A stretch of DNA of 35,250 bases from Spirochaetales bacterium (GCA_012838895.1 DUOJ01000019.1:1-35250); one strand, 5' to 3'. Shown: positions 1 to 9,688, counted from the first letter of the stretch. The notes: a model not told the origin generated them from the sequence alone. Program-made: numbers and translations.

Positions 1-2
1 TT

Positions 3-974
3 ATTGAGGGAATCATCTTTATCATCTTATCGGCATTCAATATTCGTGAAGCGATTGTTAACTCGATTCCCGAGAACGTTAAGAAGGCTATTAGTGTCGG
101 TATTGGACTTTTCATTGCCTTCATTGGCCTCCAAAACGTCGGCATTGTCGTCGGCGGAGCAACTCTGGTTGAGTTGGGTAACGTTAAACAGGGTGACGCT
201 CTCTTGGCAATTATTGGACTAGTTATTACTGGTGCTCTATTAGTCTACAAGGTAAAGGGTGCCCTCTTAATTGGTATTGTAGCGACCGCCCTTATTGGAT
301 GGCCTATGGGAATCACAGAGTATGCGGGAGGAAGCTACCTACCCCCATCATTGGCTCCCACTTTCTTCAAGTTTGATTTCAAAAACTTCTTTACAATTGA
401 CATGCTGGTGATTACCTTCACCTTCCTCTTCGTCGACATGTTCGACACCGTCGGAACCCTTATTGGGTGCTGTACTAAGGCGGACATGCTCAACCCAGAT
501 GGGTCTATTCCCAACTGTAAAGAGGCTCTCTTGGCCGACGCCATTGGAACCACAGTTGGTGCTATCTTAGGTACCTCAACAGTTACCACCTATGTTGAGA
601 GCTCAGCTGGTGTAGCTGAAGGTGGAAGAACTGGATTAACGGCTGCCGTAGTTGGTGTCCTCTTCCTCTTATCCCTCTTCATCTCACCCCTCTTCCTCTC
701 AATTCCAGGTGCTGCAACCGCTCCTGCCTTGATTCTTGTTGGACTCTTTATGATGAGCCCTGTTAGAGATATCGACTTCGATGATAATTCAGAGGCGATA
801 CCCGCCTTCCTCACGATTCTTTTCATGGTCACCACCTACTCAATTGCCAACGGTATCATGTTTGGTGTCCTCTCTTGGATCGTCTTGAAGCTCTTAACTG
901 GAAAAGTGAAACAAATTAAACCTATGATGATTGTCGTGGGTGTCCTCTTACTGATTAAACTACTCTTTACTTAA
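3..974 (+). CDS. NCS2/AzgA-type purine (guanine/hypoxanthine/adenine) permease, 5'-truncated by the window edge
   Basis: Frame stays open from base 3 (IEGIIFIILSAFNIREAIVNSIPENVKKAISVGIGLFIAFIGLQNVG...) into the 174..974 ORF. Motifs FVDMFDTVGTLIG and TSTVTTYVESSAGVAEGGRTGLTAAVVG are typical of NCS2 AzgA/PbuG. Confidence 0.93.
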   Translation: MEGIIFIILSAFNIREAIVNSIPENVKKAISVGIGLFIAFIGLQNVGIVVGGATLVELGNVKQGDALLAIIGLVITGALLVYKVKGALLIGIVATALIGWPMGITEYAGGSYLPPSLAPTFFKFDFKNFFTIDMLVITFTFLFVDMFDTVGTLIGCCTKADMLNPDGSIPNCKEALLADAIGTTVGAILGTSTVTTYVESSAGVAEGGRTGLTAAVVGVLFLLSLFISPLFLSIPGAATAPALILVGLFMMSPVRDIDFDDNSEAIPAFLTILFMVTTYSIANGIMFGVLSWIVLKLLTGKVKQIKPMMIVVGVLLLIKLLFT

Positions 975-991
975 AATAGAGGAACTACTAG

Positions 992-1017
992 AAAGGGAGC
1001 CAACCGGCTCCCTTTTT
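992..1017. terminator. Bidirectional intrinsic terminator between the permease and adenine deaminase
   Basis: AAAGGGAGCC-AACC-GGCTCCCTTT, perfect 10-bp stem followed by TTT on the + strand, between convergent genes. Confidence 0.85.
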
Positions 1018-2736
1018 CTATACCTCAAGGTCTACAAACTTGAATTGGTCGACATCAAACAGACCCTGGTCACTCACTTTTAAGTGGGGGATTACCGGTA
1101 GGGCCATAAAGCAGAGGGTCATAAAGGGGTCGATACCCCTGGGGATGTTAAACTCTTCAAGGGCAATCTTCTGCATCGCTTTGAGCTTCTCTCTCACAAA
1201 GGTACCACTCTGGTTGGTCATCAAGCCACCAATGGGGAGAGGAAGGGCGTCTATGAGTTCTCCACCCCTCACTATTACGATCCCCCCTTTAATCTTCTTC
1301 AAGCTCTCAACGGCCACTACCATATCTTCATCGTTATCGCCGGCCACTATGATATTGTGGGAGTCGTGGGCGATGGTGGTCGCTATAGCCCCTCTCTTAA
1401 GGCCATAACCACTCAAGAGGGCTAACCCTACATTGCCAGTGCCGTGGTGACGCTCAACGACGGCCAGTTTAACTAAGTCTTGGCTAGGATTATTTTGGTA
1501 GTACCCTTTTGAGTCCCTTTTTACTTCCATTTCTACCGAATTGGTCACTACCATATCGGGGATAATCCCGATGGCTCGAATGCGATTCCCCTTGAGGGGT
1601 AGTCTTAGCTTCTCAATGGAGAAATCTTTAATATTGAACTTAGTCTCAACCTCTTTAGGAACTAGAGTCTCCTCTTCTTCCCCTTCACGGTAGAGAGTTC
1701 CCTCTACAAAGACGTGGGCGACATTAAAATCTTTGAGGTTATCGACAAGGATAAAATCGCCTCGCCTCCCTGGGGCAATGGCTCCTCGGTCGTGGAGTGA
1801 GTAGCAGTTGGCAGCATTAATCGTCCCCATCTGAATTGCAGTAATGGGATCGAGTCCTTCACTGACCGCTATGCGGAGGTGGTTATCGAGGTGCCCCTCT
1901 TCGAGGATAGATTCAGGCTGGCGGTCATCGGTACACAAGAGGCAACGGTGGGAATTACAAGGGGTTACCCCAGGCAAGAGGGATTTTAGGTCTTTAGTTG
2001 CCGACCCCTCTCTTAAGAGAACATACATCCCCCGCTCAATCCTCTCTTCAAGTTCTTTAACAGTGGTGCACTCGTGGTCGGTTAGTACCCCTACCCCGGC
2101 GTAGGCATTTAAGTCTTTACCACTCACTTGGGGAGAGTGGCCATCAATTACCTTCCCATGCTCTTTGGCAAGGGCTATTTTATCGATAACGGAGGGAACA
2201 CCACCTATTGTCCCCACACTATCCATCAGCTCTCCCAACCCTAAAACTTGGGCTTCTTCTATCCTTTGGGCCAAATCTTTGGCTAAAAGGGTCGCCCCAG
2301 AAGTCTCAAAGGGGGTGGAAGGGACACATGAAGGGAGCATGAAGAAGATAGAGAGGGGGCTTTCTTTGGCAGATTCAAGCATATAATCGAGTCCATCAAG
2401 GCCCGCCACATTACAAATTTCGTGGGGATCAGCTATTACAGTGGTGGTCCCCCTCGGCAACAACAGTTTCCCAAACGAGCGGGGCTCAACATGGGAGGAC
2501 TCAATATGGACGTGGGCATCAATTAGTCCGGGGAGAAGATAGGCTCCATTACCTTCAAAGACTTCACGCCCTTCATAGGGGCCAATACCAACGATTACGC
2601 CATTGTCGACACCTAAATCCCCTTCAATTATTTTACCATTGAAAACATCGACAATCTTACACCCTTTGACAACAAGGTCGACTTTTTGACGACCGGTTGC
2701 CCCTTCAATAAACCGCTTTATATTGTCCCTCTTCAT
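1018..2736 (-). CDS. ade: Adenine deaminase
   Basis: LLPGLIDAHVHIESSHVEP, TTTVIADPHEICNVAG, VLTDHECTT, GGLMTNQSG motifs. Start moved to 2736 (MKRDNIKR) because GGAG precedes it; the ORF track starts at 2763. Confidence 0.95.
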   Translation of the reverse strand: MKRDNIKRFIEGATGRQKVDLVVKGCKIVDVFNGKIIEGDLGVDNGVIVGIGPYEGREVFEGNGAYLLPGLIDAHVHIESSHVEPRSFGKLLLPRGTTTVIADPHEICNVAGLDGLDYMLESAKESPLSIFFMLPSCVPSTPFETSGATLLAKDLAQRIEEAQVLGLGELMDSVGTIGGVPSVIDKIALAKEHGKVIDGHSPQVSGKDLNAYAGVGVLTDHECTTVKELEERIERGMYVLLREGSATKDLKSLLPGVTPCNSHRCLLCTDDRQPESILEEGHLDNHLRIAVSEGLDPITAIQMGTINAANCYSLHDRGAIAPGRRGDFILVDNLKDFNVAHVFVEGTLYREGEEEETLVPKEVETKFNIKDFSIEKLRLPLKGNRIRAIGIIPDMVVTNSVEMEVKRDSKGYYQNNPSQDLVKLAVVERHHGTGNVGLALLSGYGLKRGAIATTIAHDSHNIIVAGDNDEDMVVAVESLKKIKGGIVIVRGGELIDALPLPIGGLMTNQSGTFVREKLKAMQKIALEEFNIPRGIDPFMTLCFMALPVIPHLKVSDQGLFDVDQFKFVDLEV

Positions 2737-2777
2737 AATTTCTCCTTCCCAATACATTAACACCGCTTAAGTAGTCA

Positions 2778-2793
2778 GGCAAGTTAACTTGCC
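2778..2793. promoter_or_regulatory. 16-bp perfect palindrome GGCAAGTTAACTTGCC in a divergent intergenic region
   Basis: Read directly; lies between the ade start (2736) and the DUF4190-like start (2840). Confidence 0.5.
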
Positions 2794-2839
2794 ATTTTTT
2801 CTCCCCGTTATTAGATTTAGTATATAGTTGGAGGCGCAT

Positions 2840-3208
2840 ATGGATACACAAGAGATTGAGAAAACCGAAGAGCAGAGAATCAAACAAGAGAGGCACGCTA
2901 TTGTAGCCCTTATCTTGGGAATTTTTTCAGTTATAACGCCAATGCAACTCTTTGGTTGTGGCGGTTTAATTGGATTAATTTTTAGCATAATTGGACTTTA
3001 CCAAGTCTCTTTAGCTGGCGGGGCCAAAGGAAACAACCTAGTGAGAACGAGTAAAATTCTCTCTATTGTTGGCCTAGTCCTCTCAGTTTTAGTCTTAATA
3101 GTGACAGTGTTGCTGTTAGCCCGCTTTTCTCGTTCTATGGGCCTTTTTTTCCGTATCTCACCCTTTAGAATGAGACCAAGTATGATGCGGTATCGCTTTA
3201 TCTTCTAA
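2840..3208 (+). CDS. DUF4190-like small membrane protein
   Basis: Two TM segments (HAIVALILGIFSVITPMQLFGCGGLIGLIFSIIGLYQ; ILSIVGLVLSVLVLIVTVLLLA) in DUF4190 layout. GGAGG precedes ATG 2840. Confidence 0.65.
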   Translation: MDTQEIEKTEEQRIKQERHAIVALILGIFSVITPMQLFGCGGLIGLIFSIIGLYQVSLAGGAKGNNLVRTSKILSIVGLVLSVLVLIVTVLLLARFSRSMGLFFRISPFRMRPSMMRYRFIF

Positions 3209-3210
3209 TT

Positions 3211-3238
3211 ACTAGTCCCGACCTAAGTCGGGACTAGT
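3211..3238. terminator. Bidirectional terminator between convergent genes
   Basis: ACTAGTCCCGAC-CTAA-GTCGGGACTAGT, perfect 12-bp stem followed by TTTAG. Confidence 0.85.
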
Positions 3239-3246
3239 TTAGTGTT

Positions 3247-4446
3247 TTAGTTAACTCGCTTACGACTAGCTTTTAGTAGTTCACTGAGTTTAGCGGCCGG
3301 GTCTTTAAACTTAGCCAACATAATCATGGCAGCAATGATATAGGGTTTGTAGGAGGCCTCTTTGTAGAGAGGTTCACGGTAGCGATCAAAGACCGATGCA
3401 GCCACCTCACCCGCTTTACAACTCACACCGGTAATATCGGCAGGAAGGCAGTGCATGTAGAGGGCATTGCCACCTTTGGTCTTGGCCATCAGCTCTTCGG
3501 TACACTCCCAATCCTTAAACTTGGCGTTGTTTAAGAGGCAGCGCTGTTCGAGGCTCCCCAACTCGTCAAAGCGTCCATCGCTCACCATCTGAGTCCTCTC
3601 TTCCATCACGGCATAGGGGGCCCAGCTCTTAGGATAGACGATATCGGCATCGATAAAAGCCTCTTCCATCGAGTAGACCTGTTTATAAGAGCCACCGGTG
3701 CGCTTCACGTTCTCACGGGCTACATCTTCAACTTCACTCATTACGTTGTACCCCTCAGGGTGGGCTAACACCACATCCATCCCGAAGCGGGTGAAGAGTC
3801 CGATAATCCCTTGGGGAACCGAAAGTGGTTTACCGTAAGAGGGGCTGTAGGCCCAACTCATGGCAACTTTCTTCCCCTTCAGGTTTTCAACTCCCCCAAA
3901 GTGGTCAATTACATGGAGCATATCAGCCATCGACTGGGTGGGGTGGTCAATGTCACATTGGAGGTTAATTAGGGTGGGTCTCTGCTCTAATACACCATCG
4001 TCAAACCCCTCTTGGACCGCATCAGCCACCTCCTTCATGTAGGTGTGACCCTTCCCGATATACATATCATCGCGAATACCAATCACATCTGCCATAAAGG
4101 AGACCATATTAGCTGTCTCGCGCACGGTCTCTCCATGGGCGATTTGGCTGGATGCTTCATCTAGGTCCTGAACAGTTAAACCCAACATATTACAGGCACT
4201 GGCAAAGCTGAAGCGGGTGCGTGTTGAGTTGTCTCTAAAGATTGAAATACCTAGGCCGCTATCAAACAGCTTGGGGGAGATGTTGTTCTCCCTCATCTTT
4301 CTCAAGATTTCAGCAACTGCAAAAGTGGCTGCCAGTTCATCGTCACTTTTCTTCCAGGTGTGAAAGAAATCGTTGAGGTACATCCCATCCGACTTTAACC
4401 TCTTCAATTCATCAATCATCTTCTGGATTACGCTCATCTCCTTCAT
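3247..4446 (-). CDS. ygeW: YgeW-family carbamoyltransferase (ATCase/OTCase superfamily)
   Basis: FRDNSTRTRFSFASA, SQIAHGETVRETANM, LQCDIDHPTQSMADM, MSWAYSPSYGKPLSVPQGIIGL, ALYMHCLPADITGVSC. AGGAGG precedes the ATG. Confidence 0.95.
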   Translation of the reverse strand: MKEMSVIQKMIDELKRLKSDGMYLNDFFHTWKKSDDELAATFAVAEILRKMRENNISPKLFDSGLGISIFRDNSTRTRFSFASACNMLGLTVQDLDEASSQIAHGETVRETANMVSFMADVIGIRDDMYIGKGHTYMKEVADAVQEGFDDGVLEQRPTLINLQCDIDHPTQSMADMLHVIDHFGGVENLKGKKVAMSWAYSPSYGKPLSVPQGIIGLFTRFGMDVVLAHPEGYNVMSEVEDVARENVKRTGGSYKQVYSMEEAFIDADIVYPKSWAPYAVMEERTQMVSDGRFDELGSLEQRCLLNNAKFKDWECTEELMAKTKGGNALYMHCLPADITGVSCKAGEVAASVFDRYREPLYKEASYKPYIIAAMIMLAKFKDPAAKLSELLKASRKRVN

Positions 4447-4490
4447 AATACCTCCTCTCTAAAGATCTCTTATTCTTGCTATTTAAGAGA

Positions 4491-4520
4491 ATTATAACAT
4501 GAGGGTGGAAGGTAAGTCTA
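4491..4520 (-). promoter_or_regulatory. Predicted sigma70 promoter of ygeW
   Basis: Minus strand TAGACT - 18 bp - TATAAT (complement of 4515-4520 and 4491-4496). Confidence 0.55.
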
Positions 4521-4524
4521 CCTA

Positions 4525-4543
4525 TTTGTTGCAGTTTGTTGCA
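4525..4543. repeat. Direct repeat TTTGTTGCA-G-TTTGTTGCA (10-bp period), candidate activator site for ygeW
   Basis: Read directly; 4 bp upstream of the predicted -35. The same 8-mer pair occurs at 15789-15806. Confidence 0.6.
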
Positions 4544-4551
4544 TAAGGGAG

Positions 4552-4570
4552 GGGGCCCGTTTAGGGCCCC
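4552..4570 (-). terminator. Candidate terminator downstream of xdhD
   Basis: GGGGCCC-TAAAC-GGGCCCC on the minus strand, just after the xdhD stop; weak U-tract (TCCCTT). Confidence 0.5.
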
Positions 4571-4574
4571 ACTA

Positions 4575-7454
4575 TTAGGTAATCTTACCCATCTCCCTTA
4601 ATATCTTTTCAGGAGTGATAGGCCAAGAGCGAATCCACACCCCAACAGCATCGTAGATAGCGTTGGCAACGGCTGGTGCTGCTCCGTTGGTGGCAATCTC
4701 ACTAATTGACTTAGCTCCAAAGGGACCAAACTCATCGTTCTCATCAATTAAGACCGCCTTAAAGTCTGCTGGAGCTTCGCTAATCATCGGCACCCCATAG
4801 TTGGTGAAATTGGCAGCAATACAGCGCCCCTCTTCATCGAGGGCCATATCCTCATAGAGGGTGTGACCGAGCGACTTTTGGGCCGCCCCATACATCTGCG
4901 TTAAAGCTAGTTCGGGGTTAATTGGCGTTCCTGCATCTTGCAAGGCGTAGAACTTATCGACCCTAATGGCTCCCGTCTTGACGTTGACCGCCACCTGGGC
5001 AAAGTGGGCCCCGTAGGGGATGGCTGCATCTTCGGTGGCAAAGGAGCCGTAGCCCACTAGTTGCCCGCGCCCGAGTCCCGAGACTGCTTGGTGGATTAGC
5101 TCACCATAGGGGAGAACTTTTCCACTCTTCTTCGAGACAACCTCACCAGGAGCTTGGAGGCTAAGGTCTTCGACCGCCTCCTCCATCTGGAGAGCTGCTT
5201 CGGCTAACACCTTCTCTTTGAGGTTGAGGGCCGCCTTAAGGGTAGCCCCTCCCGAGAAGTAGGTGCCACTTGAGGCGTAGGCGCCGGTATCGAACATGGT
5301 GTTATCGGTATCGCCGGAGAGGATTGAAACTTTGTCCATCTCGACACACATCACCTCGCTAACACACTTCACGCTGATGGTATCGAGGCCAGTACCAATG
5401 TCAGCCCCGCCGCTGTGGACCATAAAGGTTCCATCGGTATTCATCACCACGTCACACATACTGTGGTCGAGTCCAGGCAGGCCTGATCCTTGTTGAATCA
5501 TGGCAAACCCTTTGCCAACCTTCCAGTTGGGGTCTTCACAAACCTCTTTTTTACCCCAATCAATCATCTTAGCCCCTAAGTCGAGAGCTTTCCTTAAGCC
5601 ACAGCTCCCAACTGGCACTGGTGTCCCTTCACGCCCTTCGCCGAGGCTCTTTAGAATCTCCAACATGAAGCCCCGCTCGACGTGGTTGATCTTAGCCATC
5701 TCTAAGGGGTCAACCTTGAGAACAGAGGCCATCTCAGCGAGACAGGTCATCAAGGCAAATGAGCCTTTGGGAGCGCCATACCCTTGGTAGGCCCCTGTGG
5801 GAGGGATATTTGTGTAATAGGTGGTCACATCAAAGGCAATATTGGGACAGTTGAGGAGTGGCAATGTTTTTGAACAGGCATTCATAGGAACGGTTAAACA
5901 GTGGTTACCGTAGGGACCAGTGTTGGCCCGCACATCCATATAGACTGATGTTAATTGGCCACCCTTCTTCGCCCCCATCTTAACGGTGATACGCATCGGA
6001 TGACGGGTACTGTTGGCGATAAACTCCTCTTCACGGGTGTTGCGATAGTAGATGGGACGACGGGTAATCCAAGTTGCGTACCCAGCTACATCCTCTACCA
6101 AGATATCTTGTTTGGAGCCGTAGCCTCCCCCCACTTTCTCTTTAATCACCCTAATTTTGTTCTCAGCGATTCCACACACCCGGGCCACAATGCGACGGGT
6201 GTGGAACGGCACCTGCGTTGAGGCGTGAATCACTAAGCGGTCGTTATCGATCTTGGTGTAGCAGAGGTGCACTTCGAGAGGCGTACACTGAATTTGACTC
6301 GTCTGGTAGGTGCGCTCAATCACCTCATCGGCTTCTGCAAACCCCTTCTCAATATCTCCAATAGCTCCGGTGGCTCTTGAGGCAATATTGCGACGGTTGT
6401 CCCCATGGAGGGGGAAGGGGTAGATAATCTTCCCTTCGCGAGGGTCGACTCCCTTATTGTACTCGGCTAACCCCTCAGGCTCTCCACTGAGATACTCGGC
6501 AGCCCCATTTTGGACAATGGGAGCCCCTTCAGCCATAGCCTCTTCGACGGTAAAGATTGGTTTTAAGACTTCGTACTCGACCACTATCTTCTCGCGTGCT
6601 GCAATAGCTTGCTCTTCAGTTTCAGCTACAATGGCGGCTACCCGGTCGCCCACGTGTCGCATCTTCCAGTTGAAGAGGCGTCTGTCGTAAGGAGAGGGTT
6701 CAGGGTTCCCCTGACCGGCTGACATATAGAAGACATCGGGGCAGTTGGCTGCTGTTATAATAGTCACCACTCCATCCATCTTCTCAGCTTCACTTGTATC
6801 GATCTTGGTGATATAAGCGTGGGCATAGGGGCTTCTAAGGAGCACCATTGAACAAGCGTTGGGGTCGACGCGGTCTTCGACATAAGACCTCCACCCAGCC
6901 ACCAGTTGGCGCCCATCAACTTTGGGTTTCACCTTCCCCACATATTTAAGGTGGTCCCTAAATTCGGGGGCGATGGTTGAGCTATATTTGCCACTTCTGA
7001 GTTTCTCTTTAGCCAACTCAACAGCTAAGTAGTAGTGCTCATAACCGGCATCGCGGATGAAGATTCCAGATAGGACCTCTGCTACATCGCTCCGACTTGC
7101 ATTGGGCTTCTTCTCGAGGAGCCAAGTTAACAAGAGGGCGGCAGCAGGGGCATTGTAGGCCGACTGGACCACTCCTGCATCAATCATCGCCTCTTGGACC
7201 ACATTGAGCTCTCTCCCAGTAGCGAGCGAGTCGGGGGTCCTAATAGTGGCCCCTTCCGCCTCAGCCGCTAACAATAAGTTAGAGTAGAGGGGACGGTCGT
7301 TAAAGATAACTGTATCGCTTCCAGCAAACCCCTCCCCGTCATCACTGTCGCGCACGGCAAAGTGTCCTAGAGAGAGCAACATCTTCCTTAGCGTCTCGTG
7401 GGGCGCCACGTTAACTTCTACATTTTTTCCATTGACTATACAGCGGACAATCAT
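4575..7454 (-). CDS. xdhD: XdhD-like molybdenum hydroxylase (xanthine dehydrogenase family), with a cysteine-free N-terminal 2Fe-2S-like domain
   Basis: PEPSPYDRRLFNWKMRHVGDRVAAIVAET, VKEKVGGGYGSKQDILVEDV-type MoCo motif, GAYQGYGAPKGSFA, HSGGADIGTGLDTI, GPFGAKSISEIATNGAAPA. Start 7454 (MIVRCIVNGK) preceded by AAAGGAGG and overlapping the ygfM stop; the ORF track starts at 7487. Confidence 0.93.
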   Translation of the reverse strand: MIVRCIVNGKNVEVNVAPHETLRKMLLSLGHFAVRDSDDGEGFAGSDTVIFNDRPLYSNLLLAAEAEGATIRTPDSLATGRELNVVQEAMIDAGVVQSAYNAPAAALLLTWLLEKKPNASRSDVAEVLSGIFIRDAGYEHYYLAVELAKEKLRSGKYSSTIAPEFRDHLKYVGKVKPKVDGRQLVAGWRSYVEDRVDPNACSMVLLRSPYAHAYITKIDTSEAEKMDGVVTIITAANCPDVFYMSAGQGNPEPSPYDRRLFNWKMRHVGDRVAAIVAETEEQAIAAREKIVVEYEVLKPIFTVEEAMAEGAPIVQNGAAEYLSGEPEGLAEYNKGVDPREGKIIYPFPLHGDNRRNIASRATGAIGDIEKGFAEADEVIERTYQTSQIQCTPLEVHLCYTKIDNDRLVIHASTQVPFHTRRIVARVCGIAENKIRVIKEKVGGGYGSKQDILVEDVAGYATWITRRPIYYRNTREEEFIANSTRHPMRITVKMGAKKGGQLTSVYMDVRANTGPYGNHCLTVPMNACSKTLPLLNCPNIAFDVTTYYTNIPPTGAYQGYGAPKGSFALMTCLAEMASVLKVDPLEMAKINHVERGFMLEILKSLGEGREGTPVPVGSCGLRKALDLGAKMIDWGKKEVCEDPNWKVGKGFAMIQQGSGLPGLDHSMCDVVMNTDGTFMVHSGGADIGTGLDTISVKCVSEVMCVEMDKVSILSGDTDNTMFDTGAYASSGTYFSGGATLKAALNLKEKVLAEAALQMEEAVEDLSLQAPGEVVSKKSGKVLPYGELIHQAVSGLGRGQLVGYGSFATEDAAIPYGAHFAQVAVNVKTGAIRVDKFYALQDAGTPINPELALTQMYGAAQKSLGHTLYEDMALDEEGRCIAANFTNYGVPMISEAPADFKAVLIDENDEFGPFGAKSISEIATNGAAPAVANAIYDAVGVWIRSWPITPEKILREMGKIT

Positions 7455-8296
7455 TGGGCACCTCCTTTCGAAATGGCATCGAGGCACTGTTTATAGAGCT
7501 CTGCCACACTGGCAGTCAAGATATATTTTTTGTAGGCAGCGCTACCGGTTATATCGTCAACAAGGACTAGGTCTTGGGCCGCTTGGGCAGCAGCATCTTC
7601 AACTGTTGGGTAGCGACCCTCCATAATCCCATTCTCAACCTCAATTAGGCGCACAACCCCACTCCCCTTAATAGCAGCTGCAATGCGCACATCGTGGGGA
7701 GCATCACTTGAGATGTCGGCCCCCAAGGCGATTGTTACGGCAGCGGGACTCTGCATAGTACGGGCATAGCGCAATGAGGCGACAAAGCGCTTAGGTTTGT
7801 TAAGGACTATTTTCAAGATGAGTGAACCCTCAAAGTGCTCCTCAAAAGAGTGGTACTCCCGAATAGGGATATTTTCTTCACCATATTTGCCATCGCTGGC
7901 GATATCGCCCAGGATAAGGCGTGCTTTAGCGGCAATTAGGGTTGGTGCAAGGTAGGAGTCGTCCCTTCGAAGGGCAATATTTCCCCCAATTGTCCCCATA
8001 TTACGTCTTGTATAGGAGCCACAATAGAGGAGTGCCTCTTTTAAGTAGCGGGGGACGAGTTCACTCTCAAGTGCCTCTTGGAAAGTGGTGGTAGCCCCAA
8101 TTGAGACTATCCCCTTCTCTTCTTCTATCCCAGAGAGGTTCAACCCCTTGAGAGAGACAACTTTCTGAGGATTTATAAGCGACCCTAACCTTAGAATCTC
8201 GGTCCCTCCCCCAATGAAGTGGGTCCCTTCACCACCATCATGTAGTGCCCCTAACGACTCTTGGGGTGATGCAGTACGAATGAACTCACCAATCAT
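7451..8296 (-). CDS. ygfM: FAD-binding subunit of molybdopterin dehydrogenase (YgfM-like)
   Basis: FIGGGTEILRLGSLINPQKVVSL, RRNMGTIGGNIALRRDDSYLAPTLIAA. Start 8296 preceded by AAAGGAGG. Confidence 0.85.
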   Translation of the reverse strand: MIGEFIRTASPQESLGALHDGGEGTHFIGGGTEILRLGSLINPQKVVSLKGLNLSGIEEEKGIVSIGATTTFQEALESELVPRYLKEALLYCGSYTRRNMGTIGGNIALRRDDSYLAPTLIAAKARLILGDIASDGKYGEENIPIREYHSFEEHFEGSLILKIVLNKPKRFVASLRYARTMQSPAAVTIALGADISSDAPHDVRIAAAIKGSGVVRLIEVENGIMEGRYPTVEDAAAQAAQDLVLVDDITGSAAYKKYILTASVAELYKQCLDAISKGGAQ

Positions 8297-8307
8297 ACTT
8301 CCTCCTT

Positions 8308-9684
8308 TCACTCGGCTTTTGCGAGCATTTTCTGGCTAACACCATTGGCTTTCTCAAAGAGTTCTTCCTCCTCAATGCCAATGAGTTGCCCTTTATCAAC
8401 AACAACTTGTCCATTCACGATGGTGTAGTCGGTATTGTGATCGTCTCCACAGAAGATAAGGGCCGCTACTGGATCAGAGAGGGCCCCGGCATAGGGGAGA
8501 CGCTGTACATCAAAGATTGCCATATCGGCAGCCCACCCCTCTTCCAACTTGCCAACTTTGCCAAAATTGAGCATCTTAGCCCCATTTTCAGTCGCCATTT
8601 TGAAAACCTGGCGGGTGGTGAGAGCCGCTGCTCCGTTTAATACCCGTTGGAGGAGGAGGGCGTTACGCACCTCACCCAACATGTCGGAAGAGTCGTTGGA
8701 GGCTGAGCCGTCAACGGCAATCCCCACATTGATTCCCAGTGCCAACATCTCAGGGACGCGGCAAATGCCACTTCCTAACCTCATATTCGAAGAGGGGCAG
8801 TGGGCCACTGAAGAACCCGCTTGGGCTAAAATTTTAAGTTCCTCATCGTTGAAGTGGATTCCATGGGCATAGAAGACATCGGGACCAATCAATTCACACT
8901 CTTCCATTAAAGCTAGGGGGCGCACCCCAAACATCTCAAGACAAAAGTCATTCTCATCAAATGTTTCAGCAAGGTGGGTATGGAGTTGTACCCCATACTT
9001 CCGTGCTAGACGGGCACTATCCCTCATAATCTCTTTAGTCACTGTAAAGGGGGAACAAGGAGCTAAGACTACTTTGTGCATCGCCAGTGGCGAGGGGTCG
9101 TGAAATTGTTGGATGACCCGTTCACTGTCAGCTAAAATTTTATCATCGGTTTGGACCACCGAATCGGGGGGGAGCCCCCCATCCTTTTCACTTAAACTCA
9201 TAGAGCCACGTGTTGGACTGAACCTGATTCCCAACCTGTCGGCAGCCTCAAACTGGGTCGCCATTAAATCCCCATCAAACCCTTGGGGATAGAGGTAGTG
9301 GTGGTCGGTAGTTAAAGTACACCCCGTCTTCAGTAACTCTCCCATCGCCAAGAGAGAGGAGTAGTAGACCCCCTCATTGTCAATATTTTTCCACACATTG
9401 TAGAGGAATCTGAGCCAATCGAAGAGTTCGGCATTTTGAACCGCCGGGTGGTTTCTTGTCATCGTCTGGAAGAAGTGGTGGTGGGTGTTGACCAACCCAG
9501 GGATAACGACATGCTTTGAGCAGTCGATTACACGGGTGGCACTTTTATAATCCATCTTCCCCTCTAGGTCGATCTTTTTCACCACTCCATCAGTGATGAG
9601 CATATCGGCTCCCTTAATGGTCTCTTTAGCCGTATCGGTCATTAAGCAGTAGATGTTTTTGAGAATTACTGAATGGTCATACAT
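8308..9684 (-). CDS. Amidohydrolase, 8-oxoguanine deaminase-like (TrzA/AtzA/Pa0142-type family)
   Basis: VIPGLVNTHHHFFQTMTRN, HTHLAETFDEN, FYAHGIHF, VAHCPSSNMRLGSGICRVPEML, VDGSASNDSSDML. Substrate assigned by family resemblance and context. Confidence 0.75.
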   Translation of the reverse strand: MYDHSVILKNIYCLMTDTAKETIKGADMLITDGVVKKIDLEGKMDYKSATRVIDCSKHVVIPGLVNTHHHFFQTMTRNHPAVQNAELFDWLRFLYNVWKNIDNEGVYYSSLLAMGELLKTGCTLTTDHHYLYPQGFDGDLMATQFEAADRLGIRFSPTRGSMSLSEKDGGLPPDSVVQTDDKILADSERVIQQFHDPSPLAMHKVVLAPCSPFTVTKEIMRDSARLARKYGVQLHTHLAETFDENDFCLEMFGVRPLALMEECELIGPDVFYAHGIHFNDEELKILAQAGSSVAHCPSSNMRLGSGICRVPEMLALGINVGIAVDGSASNDSSDMLGEVRNALLLQRVLNGAAALTTRQVFKMATENGAKMLNFGKVGKLEEGWAADMAIFDVQRLPYAGALSDPVAALIFCGDDHNTDYTIVNGQVVVDKGQLIGIEEEELFEKANGVSQKMLAKAE

Positions 9685-9688
9685 GTTT

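Noticed and set aside
335-835. Minus-strand ORFs (84 aa, 81 aa) in the track
   Set aside because: Antisense shadows of the permease; low-complexity protein sequence, no Shine-Dalgarno, no family features.
1040-2386. Plus-strand ORFs opposite adenine deaminase
   Set aside because: Shadow ORFs from codon bias; the minus-strand protein is clearly ade.
5296-6690. Plus-strand ORFs opposite xdhD (66-96 aa)
   Set aside because: Antisense shadows of a strongly recognisable protein.
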